DNA of 64,000 bases from Nemopilema nomurai (lineage: Eukaryota > Cnidaria > Scyphozoa > Rhizostomeae > Rhizostomatidae). The stretch is taken from assembly GCA_003864495.1 (NCBI GenBank), contig PEDN01001373.1, positions 124,001-188,000 on the forward strand. Direction: 5' to 3'. Positions 10,275 to 20,851 of the stretch are shown here, one piece after another (within the stretch, counting starts at the first letter, position 1; the number at the start of each line of letters is the position of its first letter). The notes below the pieces were generated by a model that was given only the letters and a program-made list of their open reading frames with translations, made no database searches and was not told where the DNA came from. Both the position numbers and the translations under genes were made by a program.

Positions 10275-11676
10275 TAGTCTTCTGTTTTACCAATATATTG
10301 TTTATCCATGGTGAAGTTTTCTTCAAAGTTTTACTGGAATATATTCTATTTGAGTGACATGGTCTATCGTGAACCTAAATATCAAATGATTTTAATCACG
10401 CACAGCCATCGATTTCATTTACATAACCTTATACATTTTTTATTTGAAACGCATATTTTTTCAGTAAATATTTGGGCGAGCACGCTCGGAGGGGGCGTTT
10501 GGAGTGATTTTTTCAAGTCACTTTTAGCTTCATGCTCTATTTTTCAACTTTGTGCGCCAAAAGCAGTAGTAAATGGTTTCAGAACCAAGTTGAGATGTAG
10601 AGTCGTATGCTTCAATTCTTGGCGACTTCGGTTACTTGCACATGCAAGATCGAGTGCACGTCCCATTGCAGTTTGATGGTGTCCAGAGGCGGCAATCAAT
10701 CAAATTGACAACTCGTTAATGTTAACACCCTTCAAGGAACCTTGTTCAGCAGTCATGGGCCAAGCGACCTCCGCATGAACAAACAACACGACATGACACC
10801 TTCCTACTTGCCAAGTCCGAAAAGCCGACACTAAAAACTTGCTTCGTTCCGTTTTGGAAAATATTGGGGGTAGATTACTGCCAATGTTTTTCTCAAGTTT
10901 TAGAAAATGGGCGGATTAAGCTTAAATCGTTTGAGGGTTACCTGTCAATTCTCCATCGAAGAACAGTTGACCACAAAAAAAATCTCATGTTTTAGCTGAT
11001 CAACCTGAAGTGAAGCAAGTTTAAAACTTTTCTAGACCTTTTCGACGTCTAAATTGATTCCTATGTTGCCCCTGAATCGGCTCTACTTGAACAATGCACG
11101 ACTGGCGAAACTTCGAAATCCGTTAAATTTGACCGTGCGAAGCTGCCCTTTAGTTCTTGCAAAGTATATAGTGAAAATCGCTGCCGATCCTGGTTATTTT
11201 ATAGACAAAAACTGAAAAACCTCGTCAATCCAATCGATTTTAGTTTAAATGACTTCGGGGGCTCTGCCATGCCGAAAAGCGACCCTTGGCCAAACACAAA
11301 CATAAAATTGCCCCGTAGTTATTTTCATCTTCTCTCGGGCTTTCTAGATAGCTCTGTCACGTTTTCAACCGTCCTATGGAAAAGCTTTTTGCCCATTTAG
11401 CTCGCTACGCTGTCGTAGGAGTTTAGTGTAATTTAAAGAAAACACCGTGACACGAAATCTCTAACTTGCAAAATGAAACTTAACACACATGAAAACTGCC
11501 TCTGTAGCGTCCAAAAACTGACTATTGCCACCAATAGGCACCAAATTAATTCTACAGTTTCAGTAATCTCTACAACACAAAAGAAAAAGCGCGAGAATGA
11601 GAAAACGTCAAATCGAAAACCAAGCATCGTCATCCACCAAGAAAGTTAAATACATACAACATAAAAACGTAGGGTT

Positions 11677-13300
11677 TTAAAGTTCGTACGGTAGTCTCTC
11701 GTCTATTAAAAACGAGTTCTTGCTCTTCCTTTCTTCGTCCCAACACGGCAACAGTGGATAACATTTGACGCCATGCCATGACCCTGCAAGCAAGGAAAAC
11801 TCGTTAGAAGCGAGGTCTGCCAAAAACGCAATCGTAAAAGGCCACAAAAAAGCAGCAGTCACTGATTTTAGAATGCATCAAACATGTTGTTTACTGCCAA
11901 AGCTATTCAGAATGAAAAACGCCCTCGAGGGCTGGCGGAAGGAGTCAACAGGACAAACAGCCAGGTGCGAAAATCTAGCAAAAAACCCAATTCTTCGAAA
12001 AAAGAACCAGAAAAACAACGAAAACGACAAACTTGAAGCAACACAACAAACTTACTTTGATTCGATTTAGAGGGCACGAAGTTTTCAGCATTTTGAAGTC
12101 AGCCAGAGGGCGTACCGCGAGTTTCGGCTCGATTTCTCTCTAAAAAAGGAAAAAAGCCAAAAATCAAACCTCCCGTAACATCATTAAAGAAGTTAATCGA
12201 TTGATTATCAGAAATTTCCCTGAAAGCAAGTTAGCTAGGTATTTAGAGCAATTTAGAGTGAAAAAGCCCTCGGGGCATGGCGGAAGGAGGTCAACAGGTC
12301 AACGGCCAGGTGCGAAAATCTAGCAAAAACCCGAATTCTTCGAAAAAAGAACCAGAAAACAACGAAAACGACAAACTTGAAGCAACACAACAAACTTACT
12401 TTGATTCGATTTAGAGGGCACGAAGTTTTCAGCATTTTGAAGTCAGCGAGAGGGCGTACCTGCCGTTCCCCACGTTGCTGCTGCCGCGAGTTCTGGCTCG
12501 ATTTCTCTCTAAAAAAGGAAAAAAGCCAAAAATCAAACCTCCCGTAACATCATTAAAGAAGTTAATCGATTGATTGTCAGAAATTTTCCCGAAAGCAAGC
12601 TATCTAGGTATGCAGAGCAATCTAGAGTGTAAAACGCCCTCGGGGCATGGCGGAAGGAGGTCAACAGGTCAACGGCCAGGTGCAAAAACCACGCACAAAA
12701 GCTAGTTTCTCGAGAGAACAACCAGAAAAACGGCGATCATAATGCAACAAAACAAACTTACATTGATTCCATATTCAGGGCACGAAGGTTTCAGCATTTT
12801 TAAGCCAGCGAGAGGGCCAGGTGGGGGCGTGCCTGCCGTTCCTCACGAATTTTGCTGCTGCTACCGCAAGTTTTGGATCGATTTCTCACCTAAAATGAGA
12901 AAAAAACATGAAAATCAAATCTCATTTAGCATCATTTTAAGTAAGCAATCAATTCAGCATTCAGTAAACATCCTCGAAAGCAGGCAAGCTCGTGGATAGC
13001 AAATTTTTCGTGGCGGATGGAAGCTACCCCAGCGTGGGGCGCATTTACAAAATCGACAAAAAAGCACGGAAATTTAATTTAGCATCATTAGGAATATCAT
13101 CAGATCGAAAGAGGAAACGAAAAGTACTTACTTAAGGCAGAAAGGCAGCTTTCCACGGCGAAATTCCCAAAAAACGCAGCAGCACAGTGCACGAACGCGA
13201 CCGGTAATAATGAGCACGTCCAATCCACACGGGTAGCAAGCACGAAATGACCCCTGCCCTGTCCCGAGCACGCTGTTGTTCTCTATTACGCCTTGTTACC
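11677..13300 (-). CDS. Predicted unknown spliced gene, copy 2
   Basis: Minus strand. Exon 1 ends at a GTAAGT donor at 13131-13126 and contains the GNFAVESC block in one frame; its start is unclear and indels are likely. Three candidate middle exons follow, each between a pyrimidine-rich acceptor and a GTAAGT donor: 12889-12762, 12508-12400 and 12139-12056. The last exon (11783-11677) follows acceptor TTGCTTGCAG and encodes SWHGVKCYPLLPCWDEERKS and ends LPYEL, stop TAA at 11677. The middle exon starts in phase 0 and ends in phase 1, which fits the last exon but not tandem use of several copies. Product about 130 residues, function unknown. Confidence 0.4.
11900..12995 (-). repeat. Three tandem middle-exon modules of 330-370 bp
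   Basis: The phrase (A/G)AAAA(C)GCCCTCG(G/A)GGGC followed by GGCGGAAGGAGGTCAACAGG starts again at about 11926, 12259 and 12629, giving periods of about 333 and 370 bp. Each module carries a GTAAGT donor and a poly-pyrimidine acceptor on the minus strand. A fourth module, next to a different copy, lies at 8545-9000, and one in inverse orientation at 43900-44310. The first module is the most shortened (84-bp candidate exon). Confidence 0.75.
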
Positions 13301-13569
13301 TTGCTGCGTCCCTCACGTCACTCACGTCGGCAACTTGCATTTCGATTGGTGGAAGAGGACTCTCTTTTGTCCCCAAACAATGGAGGGCTGCAGAGCGAGG
13401 CACGTGACCGGGGCAAGTTCGGCCGATCGAGGGCAAGAAAATTTTCTCCCCTTGGCCTGGAAATCGCGAATCGAAGCAAAAACACGGCGAATTTCGAGAA
13501 AACGCTTGCGAATTTTGGGAAAAAAATTACACATCCAAAAAAAGGCACTCCGGGCGAACCGTACCGCTA

Positions 13570-14747
13570 GGAAAGGGGGAACGTGGCACGAACCGTTCGG
13601 GAGCCAGAGCTCGGAGAAGGCGGACGACCGGCGAGCAGCGCTCAGAAACATGGCAATGTCCACCAAAAATAAGGAAAATTTTGGAAAAAAAACCACCCAC
13701 GATCGAAGACGAATGCTCGCCGAAGCGAGGGGTACAAAAACTTTGAGGATGGGGTTTGCCGTGGGGGCAGGAGAGCGCCGAGAAGGCGGTGGGGAAGGGG
13801 TCGACTCGGAGAAAAACGGACTTTTCGGTCAAAAATCGATGAGCCTGGCGAGGGGAAAACACGCCTTGCAAAACAAAAACCATCTGGGAAGACTTGGGAA
13901 GCAGAATTTCGAAGCTGGGTGCAGCCGTTTTGGAGTTTATTTTGTTGAATCGAGTAGGACTCGGAGATCAAAGGTTCCGACGGGACATCAAAGAGGTGCC
14001 GCCTCATGAATAATAGGCATTTTAGTATATGTAGATGCGCGGGCTTAAAACCCCTTCTGTGGAAATAGAATTGCCCCTTAAAACTACCCCAAAACAAATT
14101 AGGCAGATTAGCCTCGGCAAGACAAGAGCCTCGCATTGAGAAGGAAAATGACGTCACCCACAACCAGCCACGGGTCATTTAAAACGAAAGTTGTCAACGA
14201 AAAAATGACTCGCCATCCTTCGCGTGCATCACTCGCACTCATGTGACAATCGCTAGGACGGGGGAGCCTCAACCCTTCATCTTTTGCGAACCCCGTCCGC
14301 TAAGAAATGGGGAACGTTGCACGAACCGTTCGGGAGCCAGAGCTCGGAGAAGGCGGACGACCGGCGACCAGCGCTCTGAAAAGTGGCAATGTCCACTAAA
14401 AATAAGGAAAATTTTGGCAAAAAAACCAGCCACGATCGAAGACGAATGCTCGCCGAACCGAGGGGTGTAAAAACCTTGAGGATGGGGCTTGCTGTGGGGG
14501 CAGGAGAGCGCCGAGAAGGCGGTCGAGAAGGGGTCTCGTCGGAGAAAAACGAACTTTTCGATCAAAAATCGTGCGAATTTTCCGGAAAAAAGCCTCAACT
14601 CTGTTGGGAGAGCACGTTGGGAAGAAACAGCAAAAAGAATTTGGGAAAAAGACGCAGCAGTTTTGGAGTAAAGGGAGTACGATCGATCGGAGGGAAAGAT
14701 CAAAGGCGCCGCCTCATGAATAATAGGCATTTTAGTATATGTAGATT
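13570..14747. repeat. Duplicated promoter-side module around an end repeat
   Basis: The stretch 13570-14037 and the stretch 14290-14747 are direct repeats (shared GAACCGTTCGGGAGCCAGAG, CTCATGAATAATAGGCATTT and TTAGTATATGTAGAT), separated by one end-repeat arm (14038-14265). The second copy stops at 14747 with unrelated sequence beyond. The ORFs that cross this region on both strands are open because of base composition and are not conserved between copies, so I do not call them genes. Confidence 0.65.
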
Positions 14748-15956
14748 CTTTTACAGTGAGACTCCGAAGATAATCTAGACAATGCATAGACTTGTTTCCA
14801 ACAACAAAGATTGGGATTGATCCTTTTTATCGAGGTTTTTTGCAAAGAAATACAGTATTTTCTACCGTCACCAGGTCACAATAACAGGTCTCACGAAGTT
14901 CCTTACAGCATTAGCTTCGTTTTCAACTCCGAGTTTCATTTTCATAAACGAATGTGAAAGGGGTCTATTGTTCTGACATTTATGTATTTCAGGCAGTAGC
15001 AGCCCTTGTTCTCAAAATGCACAACGTCCAACGAAAATTTTACATTTTAATTTACTCTAATTTGATTATTACCTTTTTCAATTTACAACACGAGTGCAAG
15101 GCTTAGCAATCAATTTGCCATATCAGAATTACCATTGAAGCCAAGGGTTCGAAGCTAGAATTTCTGAAATAAATATACAAGTCAAACCATCTATCATTTA
15201 AAATTTTTAACGTGCAATTCTACACAAAACGTGCAGTTCTACAAACGTTTTGTTAACTTGTAAAAAAAGTTCCGAAATTTTGTTATTGGCAGTCTGAAAA
15301 TTTTTATTTAAATTTAAAAAGAAGTAAAGAAAAGAGTTTAAAAGAAGGAAAAGGTTGCAAAATAACATACAAAAGCCAGCAGGGCAGAAAAAACTAATAA
15401 TTTCATTAATGACACAATTGAAAGTTAAAAGCAATGGCGCTAAAATCAAACAAACATCTTATGGGAAACCTATAGGTGTAGAATTTTGTTCATGATAATA
15501 AGAAGTAACAATCATTTCTCAGCCAAAGTACCCCCAAAGTATGATGGACAGCTCTATATGTTTTCTTCAAAAACCCTGCTTTCTTTAACAAATAACTAAA
15601 TACGACAAAGGTGAAAGGAACGTGAGAGTAGAATGTAGTAAAACGTTTGCCTAGAAATGGCTCTGGATTGTCACATTCTTTTAAGTACACGCGAAATGGG
15701 ATTATGCAATGTCCGTGCAAGGTACAGACGCCAAAATAGCTTTTGCATGGGCTGCATACAGAGCGGCGTTTGTTATGCAAATTAGATGACCAAGGCGCAA
15801 AAAGACATTTGGAGTGGGCCCACGCAGATTTGGTTGCCACGCAGATTTCAGTATCGCACCGGTGTAAAGGACGAGTTACACATTCACTCTTTTCCATCAC
15901 TTTTTTACATTGGACCAACACATTGAAAAGTGACCGTGTAGCATACTCGACTTAGA
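14748..15956. other. No recognisable gene; one Cys-rich frame at 15490-15921 (minus)
   Basis: The only frame of note is a 143-codon minus-strand frame (15490-15921) with many Cys (MLVQCKKVMEKSECVTRPLH, later SPCKSYFGVCTLHGHC). I do not recognise it. It lacks a signal peptide or clear zinc-finger spacing, and no neighbour suggests a role. It could be a fragment of an old gene or chance. Confidence 0.3.
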
Positions 15957-16185
15957 CCAGGCGAAGAATAGGGGAATGGTCCCCCGAGGGCGAAATTTAT
16001 GGAGCCAAGTGCTTTTGGTCAATTCGAGGGTGCTGATTTCGAAAATCGTTGTTATACAGGGAATTTTGAGGGCCATCAGCCTCTTTTTCGTGTTTTAAGC
16101 CTCGTTTTCGTCTATTCCATGGAAACAAGCGGGAAAACAGTTTAAAATGGAAATAGGTGAATTCTAAAAAGTAGATTTGATATCT
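15957..16185 (+). repeat. Dispersed repeat family B, copy 1
   Basis: The sequence beginning AGAATAGGGGAATGGTCCCC and continuing through AATTCGAGGGTGCTGATTTC to AATGGAAATAGGTGAATTC reappears as its reverse complement at 28160-28385. It contains no coding frame. Length near 230 bp and lack of poly-A or internal promoter boxes leave its class open (MITE remnant or SINE-like). Confidence 0.7.
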
Positions 16186-16288
16186 ATGCTGGGAATTAAA
16201 GTTTCAATTTCGGCTTTTCAGGGGGGTTTAACAACCTGTGTTGTTAATAAAGTATAATTCCTGAGGGCGAATGCTGTAGAGCAAAATA

Positions 16289-16559
16289 CCATCTCTGCCA
16301 AAAGTAGTTGGAACACCATGAGATTTTTGTGATTTTGCGACCCCCATTCTATTTCCGTCTCTCCGTAGTAGCTGCAACCCCCTTCTCCCTTAAACAATGT
16401 TGGATCATTAGGTGAAAGCCAAAGCTATATGTGGATCTATCACTTGTGTTTGTAGGGTAATTCATTTTTGCGCTACAAAACATTGTTTGCGGGGGGAGGG
16501 GATTTGGCAACTTGCGTGATGCCTGAATTAGAGTGTTCCAAGACTTTTGGCAGAGATTG
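16289..16559. mobile_element. MITE, family A, second copy with TA duplication
   Basis: Inverted ends CCATCTCTGCCAAAAGTAGT (left) and, on the other strand, CAATCTCTGCCAAAAGTCTT (right), each continuing with TGGAACAC, flanked by TA at 16287-16288 and 16560-16561. C-rich and G-rich inner runs and overall size match the element at 5015-5292. Non-coding. Confidence 0.75.
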
Positions 16560-19500
16560 TAGGCAAGAAAGAGAGGAACGTCTTGTTTACCAAATCCTTG
16601 AAACCAACTAATTAACTCAATAGAGCAGTATATATAAGCAGCGAAGCGTAGCATGAATAGCACAATGGGAACAGAATAATCTAAACAAAAGGCTAAGATA
16701 AATTCACTACAGGGGCAAACAGCCGCGTTTTCACGATCTACTAGCGTTATTTTACAATTTCTGCTAAACATTTCTCCAGCGAGACTGATTTTTACAATGT
16801 TATAGGGGAAATGCAGCACTGTTTTATCACTAATTGATAAATAAAAATAATGGAAATCGTTACGTATCATCTAAGCAAGTTTGAAAGATAAGCTAGATAG
16901 TTTCAATGGCCCTCAAAGTCGTCTTCAGAGTCACTACATTCAACATCCTCAGTTTCAAGCCCTTTGTTGACTTCAGCTTGATTAAGCAAAAGCTCAGATA
17001 TATCTTCCGGGTAACATATTTCACTCCAACCAACTGATCCTTTTTCATCCCAACCATGATCTGCAGGAGAGCCCAACTGAAGCATCAAATCATCAACTTG
17101 CCTGAACATCATGGCAACGTAGTTTGCACTGGGAATATGAATCCTCAGGTTTTCTTTGCATGGTGGTAGGAGACTGAGATCTATGATCTTCCTTTCTCTT
17201 TCAAACTTCTGCACAAACAACTTGTGTCGCAGCAGATTCATCGAGGATAGTCTTTGGTTTCCATACAATACACACACAAACTTCTCCAAACCATTGAAGA
17301 GATTGTCTGACACTTGCGCGGAGCTTTCCAACTCAGTAAAAAGGCTAATAAATTCAGCTTTTTGACATTGCCCTTCAAAATGCTTGCTTTCCCTTTCTAA
17401 AAAAACTTGAAATATAATCGTTGCCAGAAAAAGCGTGTAGGCCAAGTAGCGCTTTCTTTTTCTCCATCTCAAGGCCAGATGATGTCATGTCGATTATCTT
17501 TCGTTGTTTTCCAACACCATTATCTACTAGAATTTTTGTTTCGCCAAATTTGTGCAACAAGAACAATGCTAGAATATTGATGACACCAGAGGGAGATCGA
17601 ATCATGGCTGCATGATCGTACGAAAAGTCCCAAGCTTTAACCAGGGCCACCAACTTTGTGTCTGCTTCCTCTTGGTTACTGGCCCAGGGTTCGAGAACTT
17701 CATCACTATCCTCTGTAACTTTCGTACATTTATATTTGTTGGAGATCATTACTGTCCGGCTAAATAGTTGACTACGATTCTCAATTATTGCTAACTGAAG
17801 AAGATCAAACAACATTTCTTTGATTTCGCAGTTGCAGAGGAAGCTGTTAAAGTCATATGGTACCTTCATGTCAGGGCTCGTCAAAACGTATCTCTCACTG
17901 ACACCCCTCTTAACTCTTTCACCACCCTTAATGCTGTTGTCCTTATATGTATCACAGATAATAATAATTTGCGTGTACCGGGCTGGAATTGAAGCAAGTA
18001 TGTTGGTCGCCATTTGTCTTATAGTAGATGTAGGGCCAACCAATTATGAATGGCTGCGGCAAGGTCCAAGAAGTATGTATTCAATATCTCCACAGTTGGT
18101 AGTTCATCTGGACTAACGATGGATAAGTTGCTCATTGCAGCTTCATACAGTTTTCTCTTAACGGTCTTTCTGATGGCACCATCTGCTGTGCTGAGAGACA
18201 TCGATACTGGTGCAAGCGGAAATGACAGGTTGGTCTCAAGATCTACACCTGCTTCATGCTTGTTCGAGTATGCGTGGCCCGGTTCGAGTGCAAATCAATT
18301 AGCTTCAAGTAATAAACACACAAAACAGGACATAGTTTTCCAACGCAAACCTTTACAAAAACCAAATACTCTTTACAACTCCTCAACGTGATTCGAACAG
18401 TCCCTTTCTCTAACTAACTCAAAATTCCTCTTCCCGGGGGTAAATCAGTTCTTGTAATAATGGTTAAAAGGGGGGTCTTTCGAGAGGTCCTTACATATGC
18501 AACTACAAGGCCAAAAATGTCTCTCTGAAATATGAGCTCTTTTTCTTTTCCTTTAATCTTTAGCCTAGTTTTAACTGATGAGTCCTTGCAGGATGTCAGA
18601 GGCTCTCTCTTGATGGGACCAAAGAAGTCTTTATCTGCAGGACTTTTGGCTAACCTTTCTTTAAATTCATTAATTCGATCTCTTCCCCTTGCCTCCATAG
18701 TCAACAAGCAACTGCTGACTTTTTCTTCTACAGGATAGCCAGCAACTGCTGACTTTTTCTTTTACAGGATAGCCGGGCACCAAGTTGTACAACTGGTCCT
18801 TGTCAAGGTTATGGCTGCACGGATTGATGAAATGATCCTTCAAGGTTGCTTTTATGTTCTCGACCATTTTGTTGGACTTAATGAATTCGCTTTGCCGGAG
18901 ACATTTTCGTGTGCTTGACATGGTGCTATCGATTTCTACTATCTCCATCAACGATTCAGAAAATCTTGCTTGGAATGGTCGATTCATTACCCACTTTCTA
19001 ACAGTATTTTCTTTCGTTGCAACCTGTAAAAAATGCTATATTGAATTGCAATTTGACGATTGATTGTCCAATTCCAAGCTTATTACGCCGAATTGATAGG
19101 CCAACACCCTTGATCTCATCTTTTGCTCCAGGATGTGTGCTGTCTATGTGTTCCAGAAATTGAAGGTAGTATGTGCCGTACCTTGAATAGTGCACACGAT
19201 TCTTAGCAGAGCAAAGTGGTAAAGAGGCATTTCAGCTTATCATTCTCAGATCGTAGTCATTGCAATTCACCGAATAATGTAGCATGTGCTGTTGATCCAC
19301 CAGCTTCATGTATTCGGTCCAGTACTGGGGTGTTCTCCAGAAATCACCATTTAAACATCTACATTTTGTAGATTGATATCGGCTAAGATACTCCTTTACA
19401 TCATCTTTGTGAATGACTGTCGGAACACCTGTGACCTCTGGAGGCCTTTCGGAGTATTCTTTCATTGAATCTGGCATATCTGGCAAAAATCTATCGAAGA

Positions 19501-20268
19501 AAAGACGTTCAAGTGCTTCTGCAAATGCTTCATGAACTAGCCAGCATCGGTTATAGTGCTTCCCACTTATAACTCCTGTTATACTACCAGAACTGTATAA
19601 ATCAGCTTGGAACAGAACGTCCTCAAACCCACTGCCTGCAATAACTTTCCAATAACTCCAAAAAATGCCATCATTGCATGGAAATCACCTAAGTGGATAA
19701 TGACATCTGACAATGCGTGCGGGTATTCCAAACAACATGGAACGCCTTGATTGCAGCTCCTACATCCAATGTGATGTGCATATATGCCATGTTCGACTGC
19801 TTGGCCAGCTGTCTTGAAACATGAAACATTTCGATGATTGTTGCATATTCTGTTATAGGTGTCAAAATTGGCAGCAAGAACGTCATCTTTGTCGCTTCAC
19901 TGTCTGCCCTTTGAAATTTGTGGACAATCCAACCAACAAACCGTGGATTTCTTTTAATGGTTGAATTTAGATACCTTGCGGATTTCCATGTGAGAAGCAG
20001 TTTTTCACAAAGCATCTTATTGCGATATGGACAGACGGTCTTTCCTCCAAATGACGGTGGTGATACTTTCAGGCTGATTTTCACAGACGGTTGAATTTCT
20101 GCAGCAGAAGGCTTGACAGATCTTCTTTTCGTTTTTGGGATGCTGACATCTTCTTTTCGTAATACTATCTTCTTGGAAAGCAATGCCTGATGTATTATGA
20201 AATGAACCAGTGCCTAAAGAGGTCTCGACATTACAATCAAAGTTGTCCCACCAGAATATAGTAGAAAC

Positions 20269-20438
20269 CTGAAAGAAAACAAAAAGATATCGCATTTTTC
20301 TACTTAGATTTAAAGCCTCGTCAAATTTGGAAGGTAATGAGCATATTTTTCATAGAAAATCTAATCTCCTACCCCTGGTTTTTGGTAAAGCGTTCTTGTT
20401 AAGTAAAAGCAAAAATCTATCTGATAACATTGACTTAC
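20269..20438 (-). other. Preserved spliceosomal intron in the broken gene
   Basis: Minus strand. The donor CAAG|GTAAGTCAATG at 20438 and the acceptor TTTGTTTTCTTTCAG| ending at 20269 are both near consensus. The protein reads from ANGSK into VSTIFWWDNFDCN across the junction. This shows the gene was not inserted as a processed mRNA copy. A second candidate intron with GT at 18494 and AG at 18249 joins LVVAY to [19 protein letters not shown]. Confidence 0.7.
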
Positions 20439-20851
20439 CTTGCTTCCATTGGCAGCGGGTTAAATTGGAAGGCTTAGACCCGAAGAATGAAAATGTTCTA
20501 CCAATTCTGCTTGCACTGTCTCGATTTCATTCACGGTATTGTATGAGATTGAATGTCCCAGTCTCGCTAATATTGTAATCGGCAGCTTTTGTCCAGTTAA
20601 ACTATGCAGGCCTAGTCCAACAGCAGCATGTTTTGGTGTCAGAAACTTTCCTCTGGAGACTCCAACCAACCGTTCTACTTTTTCACCTATCACGTTATGG
20701 CTGTCCTTTTGTGATAACAATGCTTTGAAAAACGACTCCAAGATACTTGTAAATTGTTTGCCGATCGAACCCAAGCTTTCCACTGTTGGGGGCCAGTGGA
20801 GGTTTGGTGCATTTTCAGTAGCTTCCAATATACTATCTCATAAGATGAGCG

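Larger units (their letters stand above)
10038..14265 (-). repeat. Inverted-repeat unit, most complete copy (about 4.2 kb)
   Basis: End repeats at 10038-10274 and about 14038-14265 are inverted to each other, both starting (outside in) CTCCCCCGTCCTAGCGATTG. In minus-strand order the interior holds promoter-like module and exon 1 (about 14030-13000), three tandem middle-exon modules (12990-11900), last exon (11783-11677) and a 1.4-kb non-coding 3' part (11650-10290). No transposase is visible. Target duplications could not be defined because neighbouring copies abut. Whether it moved as a transposon or by segmental duplication is open. Confidence 0.65.

Noticed and set aside
13293..14009. 238-codon plus-strand frame as a gene
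   Set aside because: It crosses the promoter-like module of the repeat unit, is not conserved in the other copies, and competes with similar long frames on the other strand; a base-composition effect.
16349..16870. 173-codon minus-strand frame as a gene
   Set aside because: It crosses the whole MITE at 16289-16559 and has no recognisable domain.
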